This document shows, one piece after another, positions 45,797 to 54,870 of a DNA stretch of 64,000 nt. Both the position numbers and the translations under genes were made by a program. Each line of letters begins with the position of its first letter. The first letter of the stretch is position 1. Source of the DNA: Rhizobium grahamii CCGE 502. GTDB lineage: Bacteria; Pseudomonadota; Alphaproteobacteria; Rhizobiales; Rhizobiaceae. A model generated the notes under the pieces. It was given only the letters and a program-made list of their open reading frames with translations. It was not told the origin of the DNA and made no database searches. The DNA is taken from assembly GCF_000298315.2 (NCBI RefSeq), contig NZ_AEYE02000029.1:434001-498000 (forward strand), in the 5' to 3' direction.

Positions 45797-46151
45797 GAGG
45801 CGAGACGCGTTCGGCAGTTCGACTGCTCTCAGTCCGCTATCCTGCTGCGGACTCCAATTGCAAAAACCTTGACTCCTGTGGAAAACCTTTTAAGAGCAAC
45901 GGCGGAAAAGGAATATCCATGGTTCGCCACGAACACGCCATTGCTGCATGCAATGACCGGGCACTTAGTGCCGGGATGGATATTGCCGTTCCGGCTTCTT
46001 CCAAAACCAAGGCCAAAACGACGACGAAAACCGTCTGACGTCTCTGGCCTGCCGCTCTCTCCCCGGCCCGGCTGGGGACAAGGAAGACGCGATGTTTTCG
46101 CGCTTCCCCCCTCAACTGACAAGAGGAGAGAAGAGAAAGAGAGCTTGAGAA
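45797..46151 (+). other. opgC-asd intergenic region
   Basis: 355 bp. It contains a possible promoter near 45869 (TTGACT, 16 bp, TAAGAG) and a small ORF listed separately. The last 40 bp are purine-rich (AAGAGGAGAGAAGAG) ahead of asd. No repeat or RNA gene is visible. Confidence 0.4.
45919..46038 (+). CDS. Possible small ORF upstream of asd (39 aa)
   Basis: An ATG with SD AAAAGGAA opens a 39-codon frame that starts MVRHEHAIAACNDRALSAGM and ends in a Lys/Thr-rich tail (KTKAKTTTKTV). A near-perfect palindrome GGCACT-T-AGTGCC falls inside it. No family recognised. It may be a small protein, a leader ORF or chance. Confidence 0.3.
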   Translation: MVRHEHAIAACNDRALSAGMDIAVPASSKTKAKTTTKTV

Positions 46152-47186
46152 ATGGGTTTTAAAGTTGCAGTTGCGGGAGCCACCGGAAATGTCGGTCGGG
46201 AAATGCTCAACATCCTCTCCGAGCGCGGTTTCCCTGCCGATGAAGTGGTAGCACTTGCGTCCGCGCGCTCGCAGGGCACCGAAGTGTCCTACGGCGACAA
46301 GACGCTGAAGGTCGCAAATCTCGAGAACTACGATTTCTCCGACACCGATATCTGCCTGATGTCGGCAGGCGGCGAGGTCTCCAAGAAGTGGTCTCCCAAG
46401 ATCGGCGCTCAGGGTTGCGTTGTCATCGACAATTCCTCAGCATGGCGCTACGACGCGGACGTGCCGCTGATCGTTCCGGAGGTGAACCCGGACGCCGTTA
46501 CCCAGTTCAGCAAGCGCAACATCATCGCCAACCCTAACTGCTCGACCGCCCAGCTCGTTGTCGCTCTCAAGCCGCTGCACGACTTCGCCAAGATCAAGCG
46601 CGTGGTCGTTTCGACCTATCAGTCGGTTTCCGGAGCCGGCAAGGATGGTATGGACGAGCTGTTCAACCAGACCCGCGCCGTCTTCGTAGCGGATCCGATC
46701 GAGAACAAGAAGTTCACGAAGCGTATTGCCTTCAACGTCATTCCGCACATCGATAGCTTCATGGAAGACGGCTACACGAAGGAAGAGTGGAAGGTTCTCG
46801 CCGAAACCAAGAAGATGCTCGATCCGAAGATCAAGGTGACCTGCACGGCAGTTCGCGTTCCGGTCTTCATTGGCCACTCCGAGTCGGTCAACATCGAGTT
46901 CGAGAACGAAATCACTGCCGATCAGGCACGCGATATCCTGCGCGAAGCTCCGGGCTGCCTCGTCATCGACAAGCGCGAGAACGGTGGCTACATCACGCCA
47001 TACGAGTCCGCCGGCGAAGACGCGACCTACATCTCGCGCATCCGCGAAGATGCGACGGTCGAGAACGGCCTGAACATGTGGGTGGTTTCCGACAACCTTC
47101 GCAAGGGGGCTGCGCTCAATGCGATCCAGATCGCCGAGCTTCTGATCAATCGCGGACTTGTGAAGCCACGCAAGAAGGCGGCCTAA
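46152..47186 (+). CDS. asd: Aspartate-semialdehyde dehydrogenase
   Basis: A 344-residue enzyme. VAVAGATGNVGREML is the NADP-binding fold, NPNCSTAQLV holds the catalytic Cys (residue 130), VSTYQSVSGAGKDGMDEL and RVPVFIGHSESVNIEFE (active-site His) complete the signature. It reduces aspartyl phosphate to aspartate semialdehyde for lysine, threonine, methionine and diaminopimelate. Length is normal. A purine-rich SD region precedes the ATG. Confidence 0.97.
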   Translation: MGFKVAVAGATGNVGREMLNILSERGFPADEVVALASARSQGTEVSYGDKTLKVANLENYDFSDTDICLMSAGGEVSKKWSPKIGAQGCVVIDNSSAWRYDADVPLIVPEVNPDAVTQFSKRNIIANPNCSTAQLVVALKPLHDFAKIKRVVVSTYQSVSGAGKDGMDELFNQTRAVFVADPIENKKFTKRIAFNVIPHIDSFMEDGYTKEEWKVLAETKKMLDPKIKVTCTAVRVPVFIGHSESVNIEFENEITADQARDILREAPGCLVIDKRENGGYITPYESAGEDATYISRIREDATVENGLNMWVVSDNLRKGAALNAIQIAELLINRGLVKPRKKAA

Positions 47187-47240
47187 CCAACTGTTAACTG
47201 TGATTTGTTAAGTCCCGCTTATTGAGGTAGGGCTTGCTGG

Positions 47241-47271
47241 GCGCGGGTTTGCCGTTTTCGGCTTCCCGCGC
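47241..47271 (+). terminator. Hairpin downstream of asd, possible terminator
   Basis: GCGCGGG / CCCGCGC with an inner GCC / GGC pair around a GTTTTC loop, 54 bp past the asd stop. Only a weak T tract follows, so termination efficiency is doubtful. Confidence 0.5.
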
Positions 47272-47359
47272 TTGCCAATTCAAAGACGGTGACAATATTG
47301 CCGGAAGCGGGCAGCTGGCCCGGTTTGAAGGCTAGTCAGATCGGGATCGGGGTATCTCC

Positions 47360-48178
47360 ATGCGCATGACGAAATTTTTGCTGGCTGCTGCGGCGGCCTG
47401 TACTCTCCACGCAGTTCCGGCAGCGGCCACAGCCGCCCAGTGCGGCAATAACGGTGCCGGCTTCGACGCCTGGGTTGGCGAGTTCAAGCAAGAGGCTGCT
47501 GCGAACGGCGTCAGCCCGTCGGTTCTTGATCGCGCTTTTGCGAACGTTTCCTATAACAGGCCGACCATCGCCGCAGACCGCGGCCAGAAGAGCTTCAAGC
47601 TTTCCTTCGACGCTTTCATGCAGAAGCGCGGTGGTGCGACAATCATTTCCCGCGGTAAGGGCATGAAGCGTGCCAATGCTACGCTCTTTGCATCGATCGA
47701 ACGCCGATATGGTGTTCCCGCTGGCCCGCTGATCGCGATCTGGGGCATGGAGACCGGCTTCGGCAGCTACATGGGCAACCAGCACACCATGTCGGCCGTA
47801 TCGACACTTGCTTACGATTGCCGGCGCTCTGATTACTTCACCGATCAGCTTTACGCAGCGCTTCAACTCGTCTCGGAAGGCTACCTCAGCCCGCAGGCGC
47901 GAGGCGCCGCGCACGGCGAGATTGGCCAGACGCAGTTCCTGCCACGCAACGTCGTGCGCTTCGGCGCCGATGGCGACGGCGACGGTCGCGTCGACATGGT
48001 CGGCTCGCGCGCGGATGCGCTGGCCTCGACGGCTAATTTCCTGAAGGGCCATGGTTGGCAGGCCGGCGCCGGCTATCAGCCCGGCGAGCCCAACTTTGCA
48101 GCGATCGCCGGCTGGAATGCCGCGACGGTCTATCAGCAGGCCATTGCCTACATCGGCCAGCAGATCGACGGAAACTGA
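47360..48178 (+). CDS. Lytic murein transglycosylase (MltB/SLT_2 family)
   Basis: A 272-residue secreted protein with signal peptide (MRMTKFLLAAAAACTLHAVPAAA) and the MltB fold. The catalytic Glu is in IWGMETGFGSYMG; DYFTDQLYAALQLVSEG and GEIGQTQFLPRNVVRFG are further family blocks. It cleaves peptidoglycan glycan strands to 1,6-anhydromuropeptides in the periplasm. It has no lipobox and lacks a C-terminal peptidoglycan-binding domain. An efficient terminator follows. Confidence 0.93.
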   Translation: MRMTKFLLAAAAACTLHAVPAAATAAQCGNNGAGFDAWVGEFKQEAAANGVSPSVLDRAFANVSYNRPTIAADRGQKSFKLSFDAFMQKRGGATIISRGKGMKRANATLFASIERRYGVPAGPLIAIWGMETGFGSYMGNQHTMSAVSTLAYDCRRSDYFTDQLYAALQLVSEGYLSPQARGAAHGEIGQTQFLPRNVVRFGADGDGDGRVDMVGSRADALASTANFLKGHGWQAGAGYQPGEPNFAAIAGWNAATVYQQAIAYIGQQIDGN

Positions 48179-48198
48179 GAATTCAACACTGAGCCACG

Positions 48199-48230
48199 AG
48201 CGCCGAACTGAGGTTCGGCGCTTTTTTATT
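48199..48230 (+). terminator. Terminator of the transglycosylase gene
   Basis: A 10-bp stem AGCGCCGAAC / GTTCGGCGCT with loop TGAG, followed by TTTTTATT. It lies between convergent genes. Confidence 0.93.
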
Positions 48231-48235
48231 TGGGC

Positions 48236-48877
48236 TTAGACGTCCGGTCGAATGAAGTCGCGGGTTTCGGCGTCCATCACCCACAGTTCGCCGGTCGAAA
48301 TGTCGAACCATGCTCCATGAAGCGCGATCTCGCCGGCCTCTTCCAAGGCCTTGATGTTCGGGAATGTCCTGAGGTTCTCAATCGAATTGCGGATCGATAC
48401 TCGCTCGAGCGCAGTTTGACGCTCGGCGGCAGTCATCACGTCGTTGGCGCCGATCTGTTCTGCCGCAGGCTTCACGAGCGACATCCAGCGTCCAATAAAG
48501 TCACCAGGAGAAAGGGGTTCAGCGCTCGGGTCCAGAGCCGCCCTGATGCCACCACAACGGCCGTGGCCCATGACGACGATATCTGTAACCTTCAGGGCCT
48601 GAACCGCAAATTCCAGCGCGGCAGACGTCGAGTGGAAATGCCCATCCGGCTCATACGGCGGCACCATGTTGGCAACATTGCGGACGACGAAAAGTTCGCC
48701 CGGGCCGGCGTCGAAAATCAGTTCGGGCGCAGCACGGGAATCCGAGCAGGCTACCACGAGCGTACTGGGGTTCTGCCCGTGTTCCGCCAGTGTCCGATAG
48801 CGATCACGGGCGTCCGCATAACGCCCGTTCATAAAGTTGCGGTAACCGTCCAGAAGGGTGCTTGGAAAATGCTGCAT
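48236..48877 (-). CDS. Beta-class carbonic anhydrase
   Basis: A 213-residue beta-carbonic anhydrase. Zinc ligands Cys44 (ACSDSR), His105 and Cys108 (GHGRCGG) are present, with the catalytic Asp46-Arg48 pair. LFVVRNVANMVPP and SAALEFAVQALKV are other family blocks. It interconverts CO2 and bicarbonate in the cytoplasm. It lies 56 bp after pdxY on the same strand and may share its transcript. No strong SD is visible. Confidence 0.95.
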   Translation of the reverse strand: MQHFPSTLLDGYRNFMNGRYADARDRYRTLAEHGQNPSTLVVACSDSRAAPELIFDAGPGELFVVRNVANMVPPYEPDGHFHSTSAALEFAVQALKVTDIVVMGHGRCGGIRAALDPSAEPLSPGDFIGRWMSLVKPAAEQIGANDVMTAAERQTALERVSIRNSIENLRTFPNIKALEEAGEIALHGAWFDISTGELWVMDAETRDFIRPDV

Positions 48878-48933
48878 GATCTTCGATTACAGCCTGCGCA
48901 ATACAAGATCAATATCGCACGACACGATAGCCG

Positions 48934-49809
48934 CTAGCCCTTGCGCCTTTGAGCCGGATGCAGGAGACGCCTCATCTGAACCATTGCCATTGGGGTTGCC
49001 AGGCTCGAGGAGTCGCTCGCAAGCGTCAGTTCATCGCTGCCCCGCTTCACAGCGCGGGCAAGCACCTCATAGACGCTTGCCGTTGCAAGCTGAAGCGCCT
49101 TTTCGTCCTCCATGCCGGAGAGAAGCCGCGATAGAAACAGGGCCGCAAGGAGATCGCCAAGACCATTCGGCGGCTTGTCGATAAGGCGATGTTCCGCCAA
49201 CAGAGCGTGACGCCCCGAAAGATAGAGGTTCCCTGTGCCGCCTGCCATCATCGGCACGGCCGACGTTACCAGCATGCGAGACGGCCCCAGCGACAGGGCG
49301 GCATCCATGACCGCCGTATTGTCATCCAGCGAGGCGCCAACGAGCCAGGCAAGCTCATAGCGATTGGGCGTCGCAAGCGACGCGAGGGGTATCAGATGAT
49401 CCCTGATCGCCTCCGCCGTTGCCTGCGGCACATAGAGCCCACCCAGGTCCCCCATCACCGGATCGCAGACATAAAACAATTCCGGCTTTCGTTCGCGCAA
49501 AGCGGTCACGAGCCGGGCAACCGAGCGTGCCTGCGCCGCATTGCCGAAATAGCCCGAAAGAACGGCCTTCACTTCACCGATCCACGGCGCGCGGATGAGA
49601 TCGTCGATTGCCGCGTCAAAGTCGGCTTCGCTAAATGTCAGCCGCGTTGACCGACCATGGCCCGGATGCCATGGAAGCACGATCGTCGGCAGCGCCCAGA
49701 CCTGATGGCCGAGCGTCTCCAGCGCAAAGACCGCCGCACGATTTCCGACGGAACCGCGCACAACATGGCTGGAGATGACGATGACAGTTCCTGCAGCACT
49801 TTCCGACAT
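48934..49809 (-). CDS. pdxY: Pyridoxal kinase
   Basis: A 291-residue ribokinase-fold kinase of the PdxY type. VISSHVVRGSVGNRAAVFALETLGHQVWALPTIVLPWHPGH is the substrate region characteristic of this family; CDPVMGDLGGLYV and TPNRYELAWL lie in the core, and NGLGDLLAALFLSRLL carries the anion-hole GxGD with catalytic Asp. It phosphorylates pyridoxal in vitamin B6 salvage. SD TGGAGCG precedes the ATG. Confidence 0.94.
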   Translation of the reverse strand: MSESAAGTVIVISSHVVRGSVGNRAAVFALETLGHQVWALPTIVLPWHPGHGRSTRLTFSEADFDAAIDDLIRAPWIGEVKAVLSGYFGNAAQARSVARLVTALRERKPELFYVCDPVMGDLGGLYVPQATAEAIRDHLIPLASLATPNRYELAWLVGASLDDNTAVMDAALSLGPSRMLVTSAVPMMAGGTGNLYLSGRHALLAEHRLIDKPPNGLGDLLAALFLSRLLSGMEDEKALQLATASVYEVLARAVKRGSDELTLASDSSSLATPMAMVQMRRLLHPAQRRKG

Positions 49810-50064
49810 GACGCTCCACTCAGCTTTTCGACAACCGTTGATCCCCTTTTTGCCGCTCCACTGTCAACCGCTCTTCATACAGACATGAAAACGTCGGGCT
49901 CGGGAAATTTCCGCATATCTACGACGAAGCAAAATCTTTCGAAAATTTGCGTTCCGGTGGCCAAAAACGCATGAAAGCTGCCTCATAAAGCGCTCATTTA
50001 GAGATTCTTTCGTCAAGTCTTCTGCTACTTTGCGCCAAATCGAGGAGATGAGGGAGTATCTGCG

Positions 50065-53000
50065 ATGGCTGGTCGAAACAATCCGAAACGAGAAAAACAG
50101 CTTGAAAGCGCGACCAAAATCGCGGCTGCAACCGGGGAAACCTATCTCGATCCCGATGTCCTATTTGGGCGCGCCAGCGGCGACGACCTGGAGCAATACA
50201 CACCGGAGATGCTGGCGCTTTCCGCCGTGCATTCGGCTAAGGAACTGGCTGCCTGGGGCAGCAATTCGGCACGTATCACCATCGATACGATCGCCGACGT
50301 CGAGCCCGGCGGTGTCGCGGTATCCATTCTCTCGGTAACCGACCACAACATGCCGTTCCTGTATGAATCGGTGATGGGCGAGGTGACCAGCAGCTATCGC
50401 GACCTTTACATGGCCGTGCATCCGATCCTGGTGATGGAAGCCGGCAAGGCTCCGGAACTTTATTCCGCTGATCTCCCGAGCGAGCCGGCCAATCGCGTCA
50501 GCCACATCCAGCTACATCTGGCGCCCTTGACGTCGGCCCAGGCCGCCGAGCTTGTCAAGCGAGTGAAAACCGTGGTCGAGCAGGTGCGGGTGACCGTATC
50601 CGACTGGAGACCCATGCTGGATAAGCTTGGAACGGTGATCGATGAGCTTTCCGCCTACAATGCCAGCCGGCGGAAGACGGAGCGGGACGAAGCGCTCGCT
50701 TTCCTGACCTGGCTGCGGGACGCAAATTTCACCTTCCTCGGCATGCGGGAATATGTCTATTCCGGCAAGGGCTCGAGTGCGAAGGTGGAGCGCGACAAGG
50801 GCACCGGTCTCGGCATCCTGTCAAACCCTGATGTCCTGGTTTTGCGCACCGGCAAGGACGCGGTGACGACGACGCCGGAAATCCTGGCATTCCTGGATGG
50901 GCCGGACTTCCTGATCGTGACCAAGGCCAATGTGAAGTCGATCGTTCATCGCCGCGCCTACATGGACTATGTGGGGGTCAAGCGCTTCGACGCCGACGGA
51001 AATGTGACGGGCGAACTGCGTATTGTCGGTCTGTTCACCTCGACTGCCTACACGTCGCTTGCCAGCGATATCCCGCTGCTCCGCTCCAAGATCGAGCGAG
51101 TGAAGGAACATTTCGGCTTCGACCCAATGAGCCACTCGGGCCGTATGCTGGATAACACGCTGGAATCCTACCCGCGCGACGACCTCTTCCAGATCGACAC
51201 AACGCTTCTGGCCGGCTTCGCCGAGCAGATCAACGATCTTGCCGATCGGCCGCGTGTCCGGGTCCTGCCGCGCATAGACCATTTCGACCGATTTGTATCG
51301 GTGATCGTTTACGTCCCACGCGAAGAGTATGACTCGATCGTGCGTGAGAAGATCGGGACCTATCTGAAGACCGTCTACGATGGCCGTGTCTCGGCCTACT
51401 ATCCGGCTTTCCCGGAGGGCGGTGTCGCACGCGTCCACTTCATCATCGGCCGGTCGGGAGGCAAGACGCCGCGCGTGCCGCAGGCAAAGCTCGAGGAAGC
51501 TATTCGCGCCATCACGGCGCGGTGGGACGATCGTTTCGAAGCTCTTGCCGGGCCGAAGGCACCGCGCCTGCAGGTCAGTCACGCTTTCCAGGATCTCTTC
51601 ACGCCCGAGGAAACCTTTGGCGATCTGGGCGACATTGCTGCGTGCGCCAGTGGAGAGCCGATCCGCATCGCGTTCTACACGCGAGAGAAGGATGGCGAGG
51701 AGCTGCTGTGCCTCAAGATCTTCCATTCGGGTGGCCAGCTTGCTTTGTCACGCCGCGTGCCGTTGCTCGAGAATCTAGGTTTCAACGTCATCAGCGAAGG
51801 AACCTTTGATATCGATGTCACCCTACCCGGCGGCTCCGAAAGCCTGGTTGTCCTCCACGATATGGAGCTCGAAGCTCGTGGCGGCGTCGAAATCAACCTC
51901 GACCGTCACGGAGCGACGCTGGAGGAAGCATTTCTGGCGGCTTTCAGCGGTGTCATCGACAATGACAACTTCAACCGCCTGATCGTTTCGGCCGGATTGA
52001 CTGCACGCGAAACCAGCGTACTTCGCGCGTATGCGCGCTATCTGCGTCAAGCGGGCATACCGTACTCCCTGGACTATATAGCAACCACGCTGGACAAGTA
52101 TCCGGCAATCGCAGCGATGGTCTTCCGGTTGTTCCATGACACGCTTGATCCGAAGATCGCTGACAAGACGCGGATGAAGAAGGTAAGCGAACAGCACGAA
52201 AAGATCGAGGCAGCACTTTCCGATGTTCCGAGCCTGGATGATGATCGGATCCTGCGCCGCTACGTCAACGTAGTGGATGCGACCTTGAGGACAAATTACT
52301 TCCAACGCAATGCGGACGGCTCGCCGAAGGCGATGCTGGCCTTCAAGCTGGATCCGCATCTGGTCGACGGACTCCCGGAACCGCGGCCATTCCGCGAGAT
52401 GTTCGTCTACGGCGTCGAAGTCGAAGGCGTGCATCTGCGCTTCGGCAAGGTGGCGCGTGGCGGCTTGCGTTGGTCGGACCGCGCCGAAGACTACCGGACC
52501 GAAGTGCTCGGCCTGGTGAAGGCGCAGCAGGTCAAGAACGCCGTCATCGTGCCGGTCGGCGCCAAAGGCGGCTTCTATCCGAAAAAGCTGCCGGTTGGCG
52601 GCAGCCGCGATGAAATCTTCAACGCCGGCCGCGAAGCTTACAAGACCTATATCCGTACGCTGCTGTCGATTACTGACAACATCAGTGGCGCCGATATCGT
52701 GCCGCCAATGGATACGGTGAGGCTCGACGGCGACGACCCCTACTTCGTCGTGGCAGCCGACAAGGGAACCGCGACTTTCTCGGACACCGCCAACGCGCTT
52801 GCCCAAGAAGCGGGCTTCTGGCTCGATGATGCCTTCGCATCGGGCGGATCGGCTGGCTATGACCACAAGAAGATGGGCATCACCGCTCGCGGCGCCTGGG
52901 AAACGGTAAAGCGCCACTTCCGCGAAATGGACATCGACATCCAGACCACGCCGTTCACTGTCGCCGGCGTCGGCGACATGTCGGGCGACGTCTTCGGCAA

Positions 53001-54840
53001 CGGCATGCTGTTGTCGCCCAAAATCCGGCTGATTGCGGCTTTCGACCATCGAGACATCGTCATCGATCCCGATCCAGATATGGCGAAGACGCTTGCCGAA
53101 AGGCAGCGGCTCTTCAACCTGGCACGGTCGAGCTGGCAGGATTTCGACAAGAGCGTCCTTTCGAAAGGTGCGATGGTTATTTCGCGCTCGGCAAAGTCCG
53201 TCACTCTGACGCCGGAAGCGGTGGCTGCGATTGGCATCGACAAGGCTGTAGCAACGCCGTTCGAGATCATGACGGCCATCTTGAAGAGCCCGGTCGACCT
53301 GCTTTGGTTCGGCGGTATCGGCACCTACGTCAAGGCGCCGTCGGAAACCGATGCTGAAGTCGGCGATCGTGCCAACGACCCGATTCGCGTTGTTGCCGAA
53401 GACGTGCGCGCCAAGGTGATCGGCGAAGGCGCAAACCTTGGTGTCACGCAGAAAGGTCGTATCGCCTATGGCCTGCGGGGCGGGCGCTGCAATTCCGACG
53501 CAATCGACAATTCGGCCGGCGTCAACACGTCCGACGTCGAGGTCAATATCAAGATTGCTCTCGCTGCAGCAATGCACGACGGTCGCCTGACTCGGTCAAA
53601 GCGCGATCAGCTTCTTTCTTCCATGACGGACGAGGTCGGCAGACTCGTGCTGCGGAACAACTATTTGCAGTCTCTCGCGATATCGCTGACCGAGCGCAAA
53701 GGCACTGCCAACGGGCTGGAACTTGCTCGGCTCATGACAGTGCTCGAAGGCGCAAAGCAGCTAAACCGGAAGGTGGAGACCCTTCCCGACGACACCGTCC
53801 TCGCGGAACGCTATACCGCTGGCAAGCCGCTCACCCGACCCGAAATCGGCGTTCTGCTGTCCTATGCGAAGATCGTGCTGTTCGACGCATTGGCTGCCAG
53901 CGATCTGCCTGACGATCCCTATTTCGCGGCAACGCTTTCGAACTACTTCCCCGCAAAGATGCGCAAGACGAACGCGTCGGATATCGATACCCACCGTCTA
54001 CGGCGCGAGATCATTGCGACGGTGCTGGCAAACGAGGCCATCAACCGCGGCGGCCCAAGCTTTGCCATCAGCATGACGGATGCGACGGCGGCATCCGGCC
54101 CCGACGTTGTTCGGGCCGCGATCATCGCGCGCGATGGCTTCGACCTGAGCCGGCTTTGGGCGGAGACCGACGCATTGGATGGCAAGATTTCCGGCCAGAT
54201 GCAGAACCGCATCTACGAGGAAATCAGTCATACGTTCACGGTGCTGACGCGCCTGCTCCTGAAGACGCAGATGACCAAGGGCGATATGGCCGCAACTGTC
54301 GATGGACTTCAGACTGCCCTCAAGAAGCTCAAGCCGATTTTCGCCAACCAGACGGTACCGGAGCTCGAAGCGCGGCAACAGGAGTATCGTGATGCGGGTG
54401 TGCCGGATAAGTTGGCGGCCGAGATCTCGGGGCTACTCGGCTTTGCCCTCGTACCTGAGATCATGCAAATCGCTGCCCGCACGGGCGAACCGTTGGCGCG
54501 CGCCGCGGAAAGCTATTTTGCTGTCTCCCAGACATTCCGGATCGGGCGCTTGCTTGCCGCCGGCTCACGGATCATCACGGCTGACCACTATGAAAACCTG
54601 GCGCTGGCTCGCAGCATCGACCAGATCGCAAGCGCGCGACGCGATATCGTCATTTCGGCACTTGCCAACCACGGTAAGGACAAGCTTCCCGTCCAAGCTT
54701 GGCATGCAGGCGATCGCATCAGGATCAACCGGATCGCGGAGGAACTGTCGGGGTTGAGCGACAGCGGCGACCCGAACCTTGCCCGTATCACCGTGGCGGC
54801 TGGTCTGTTGACCGATCTTGCGCGCGAAGGGGCGAGGTGA
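50065..54840 (+). CDS. gdhZ: NAD-specific glutamate dehydrogenase, large (180-kDa) type
   Basis: A 1591-residue enzyme of the Bac_GDH class (L_180 type). The N-terminal half has ACT-like and linker modules (for example FLTWLRDANFTFLGMREYVY and LPRIDHFDRFVSVIVYVPREEYDS). The catalytic dehydrogenase region around residues 790-1180 includes GGLRWSDRAEDYRTEVLGLVKAQ, VPVGAKGGFYPKK (catalytic Lys), GVGDMSGDVFGNGML (NAD-binding) and GEGANLGVTQKGR. It deaminates glutamate to 2-oxoglutarate and ammonia. SD AGGGAG precedes the ATG. The next gene, an MFS transporter, follows by 30 bp. Confidence 0.96.
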   Translation: MAGRNNPKREKQLESATKIAAATGETYLDPDVLFGRASGDDLEQYTPEMLALSAVHSAKELAAWGSNSARITIDTIADVEPGGVAVSILSVTDHNMPFLYESVMGEVTSSYRDLYMAVHPILVMEAGKAPELYSADLPSEPANRVSHIQLHLAPLTSAQAAELVKRVKTVVEQVRVTVSDWRPMLDKLGTVIDELSAYNASRRKTERDEALAFLTWLRDANFTFLGMREYVYSGKGSSAKVERDKGTGLGILSNPDVLVLRTGKDAVTTTPEILAFLDGPDFLIVTKANVKSIVHRRAYMDYVGVKRFDADGNVTGELRIVGLFTSTAYTSLASDIPLLRSKIERVKEHFGFDPMSHSGRMLDNTLESYPRDDLFQIDTTLLAGFAEQINDLADRPRVRVLPRIDHFDRFVSVIVYVPREEYDSIVREKIGTYLKTVYDGRVSAYYPAFPEGGVARVHFIIGRSGGKTPRVPQAKLEEAIRAITARWDDRFEALAGPKAPRLQVSHAFQDLFTPEETFGDLGDIAACASGEPIRIAFYTREKDGEELLCLKIFHSGGQLALSRRVPLLENLGFNVISEGTFDIDVTLPGGSESLVVLHDMELEARGGVEINLDRHGATLEEAFLAAFSGVIDNDNFNRLIVSAGLTARETSVLRAYARYLRQAGIPYSLDYIATTLDKYPAIAAMVFRLFHDTLDPKIADKTRMKKVSEQHEKIEAALSDVPSLDDDRILRRYVNVVDATLRTNYFQRNADGSPKAMLAFKLDPHLVDGLPEPRPFREMFVYGVEVEGVHLRFGKVARGGLRWSDRAEDYRTEVLGLVKAQQVKNAVIVPVGAKGGFYPKKLPVGGSRDEIFNAGREAYKTYIRTLLSITDNISGADIVPPMDTVRLDGDDPYFVVAADKGTATFSDTANALAQEAGFWLDDAFASGGSAGYDHKKMGITARGAWETVKRHFREMDIDIQTTPFTVAGVGDMSGDVFGNGMLLSPKIRLIAAFDHRDIVIDPDPDMAKTLAERQRLFNLARSSWQDFDKSVLSKGAMVISRSAKSVTLTPEAVAAIGIDKAVATPFEIMTAILKSPVDLLWFGGIGTYVKAPSETDAEVGDRANDPIRVVAEDVRAKVIGEGANLGVTQKGRIAYGLRGGRCNSDAIDNSAGVNTSDVEVNIKIALAAAMHDGRLTRSKRDQLLSSMTDEVGRLVLRNNYLQSLAISLTERKGTANGLELARLMTVLEGAKQLNRKVETLPDDTVLAERYTAGKPLTRPEIGVLLSYAKIVLFDALAASDLPDDPYFAATLSNYFPAKMRKTNASDIDTHRLRREIIATVLANEAINRGGPSFAISMTDATAASGPDVVRAAIIARDGFDLSRLWAETDALDGKISGQMQNRIYEEISHTFTVLTRLLLKTQMTKGDMAATVDGLQTALKKLKPIFANQTVPELEARQQEYRDAGVPDKLAAEISGLLGFALVPEIMQIAARTGEPLARAAESYFAVSQTFRIGRLLAAGSRIITADHYENLALARSIDQIASARRDIVISALANHGKDKLPVQAWHAGDRIRINRIAEELSGLSDSGDPNLARITVAAGLLTDLAREGAR

Positions 54841-54870
54841 GACAGTTCCGCTCGGAATCAGGAGCGGATT

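Noticed and set aside
49919-49960. AT-rich near-palindrome upstream of glutamate dehydrogenase
   Set aside because: On base-by-base pairing only the central TTTCGAAA is symmetric; too weak to call an operator.
51823-53577. 584-aa open frame antisense to glutamate dehydrogenase
   Set aside because: The sense frame is a full-length enzyme; the antisense translation has no family features.
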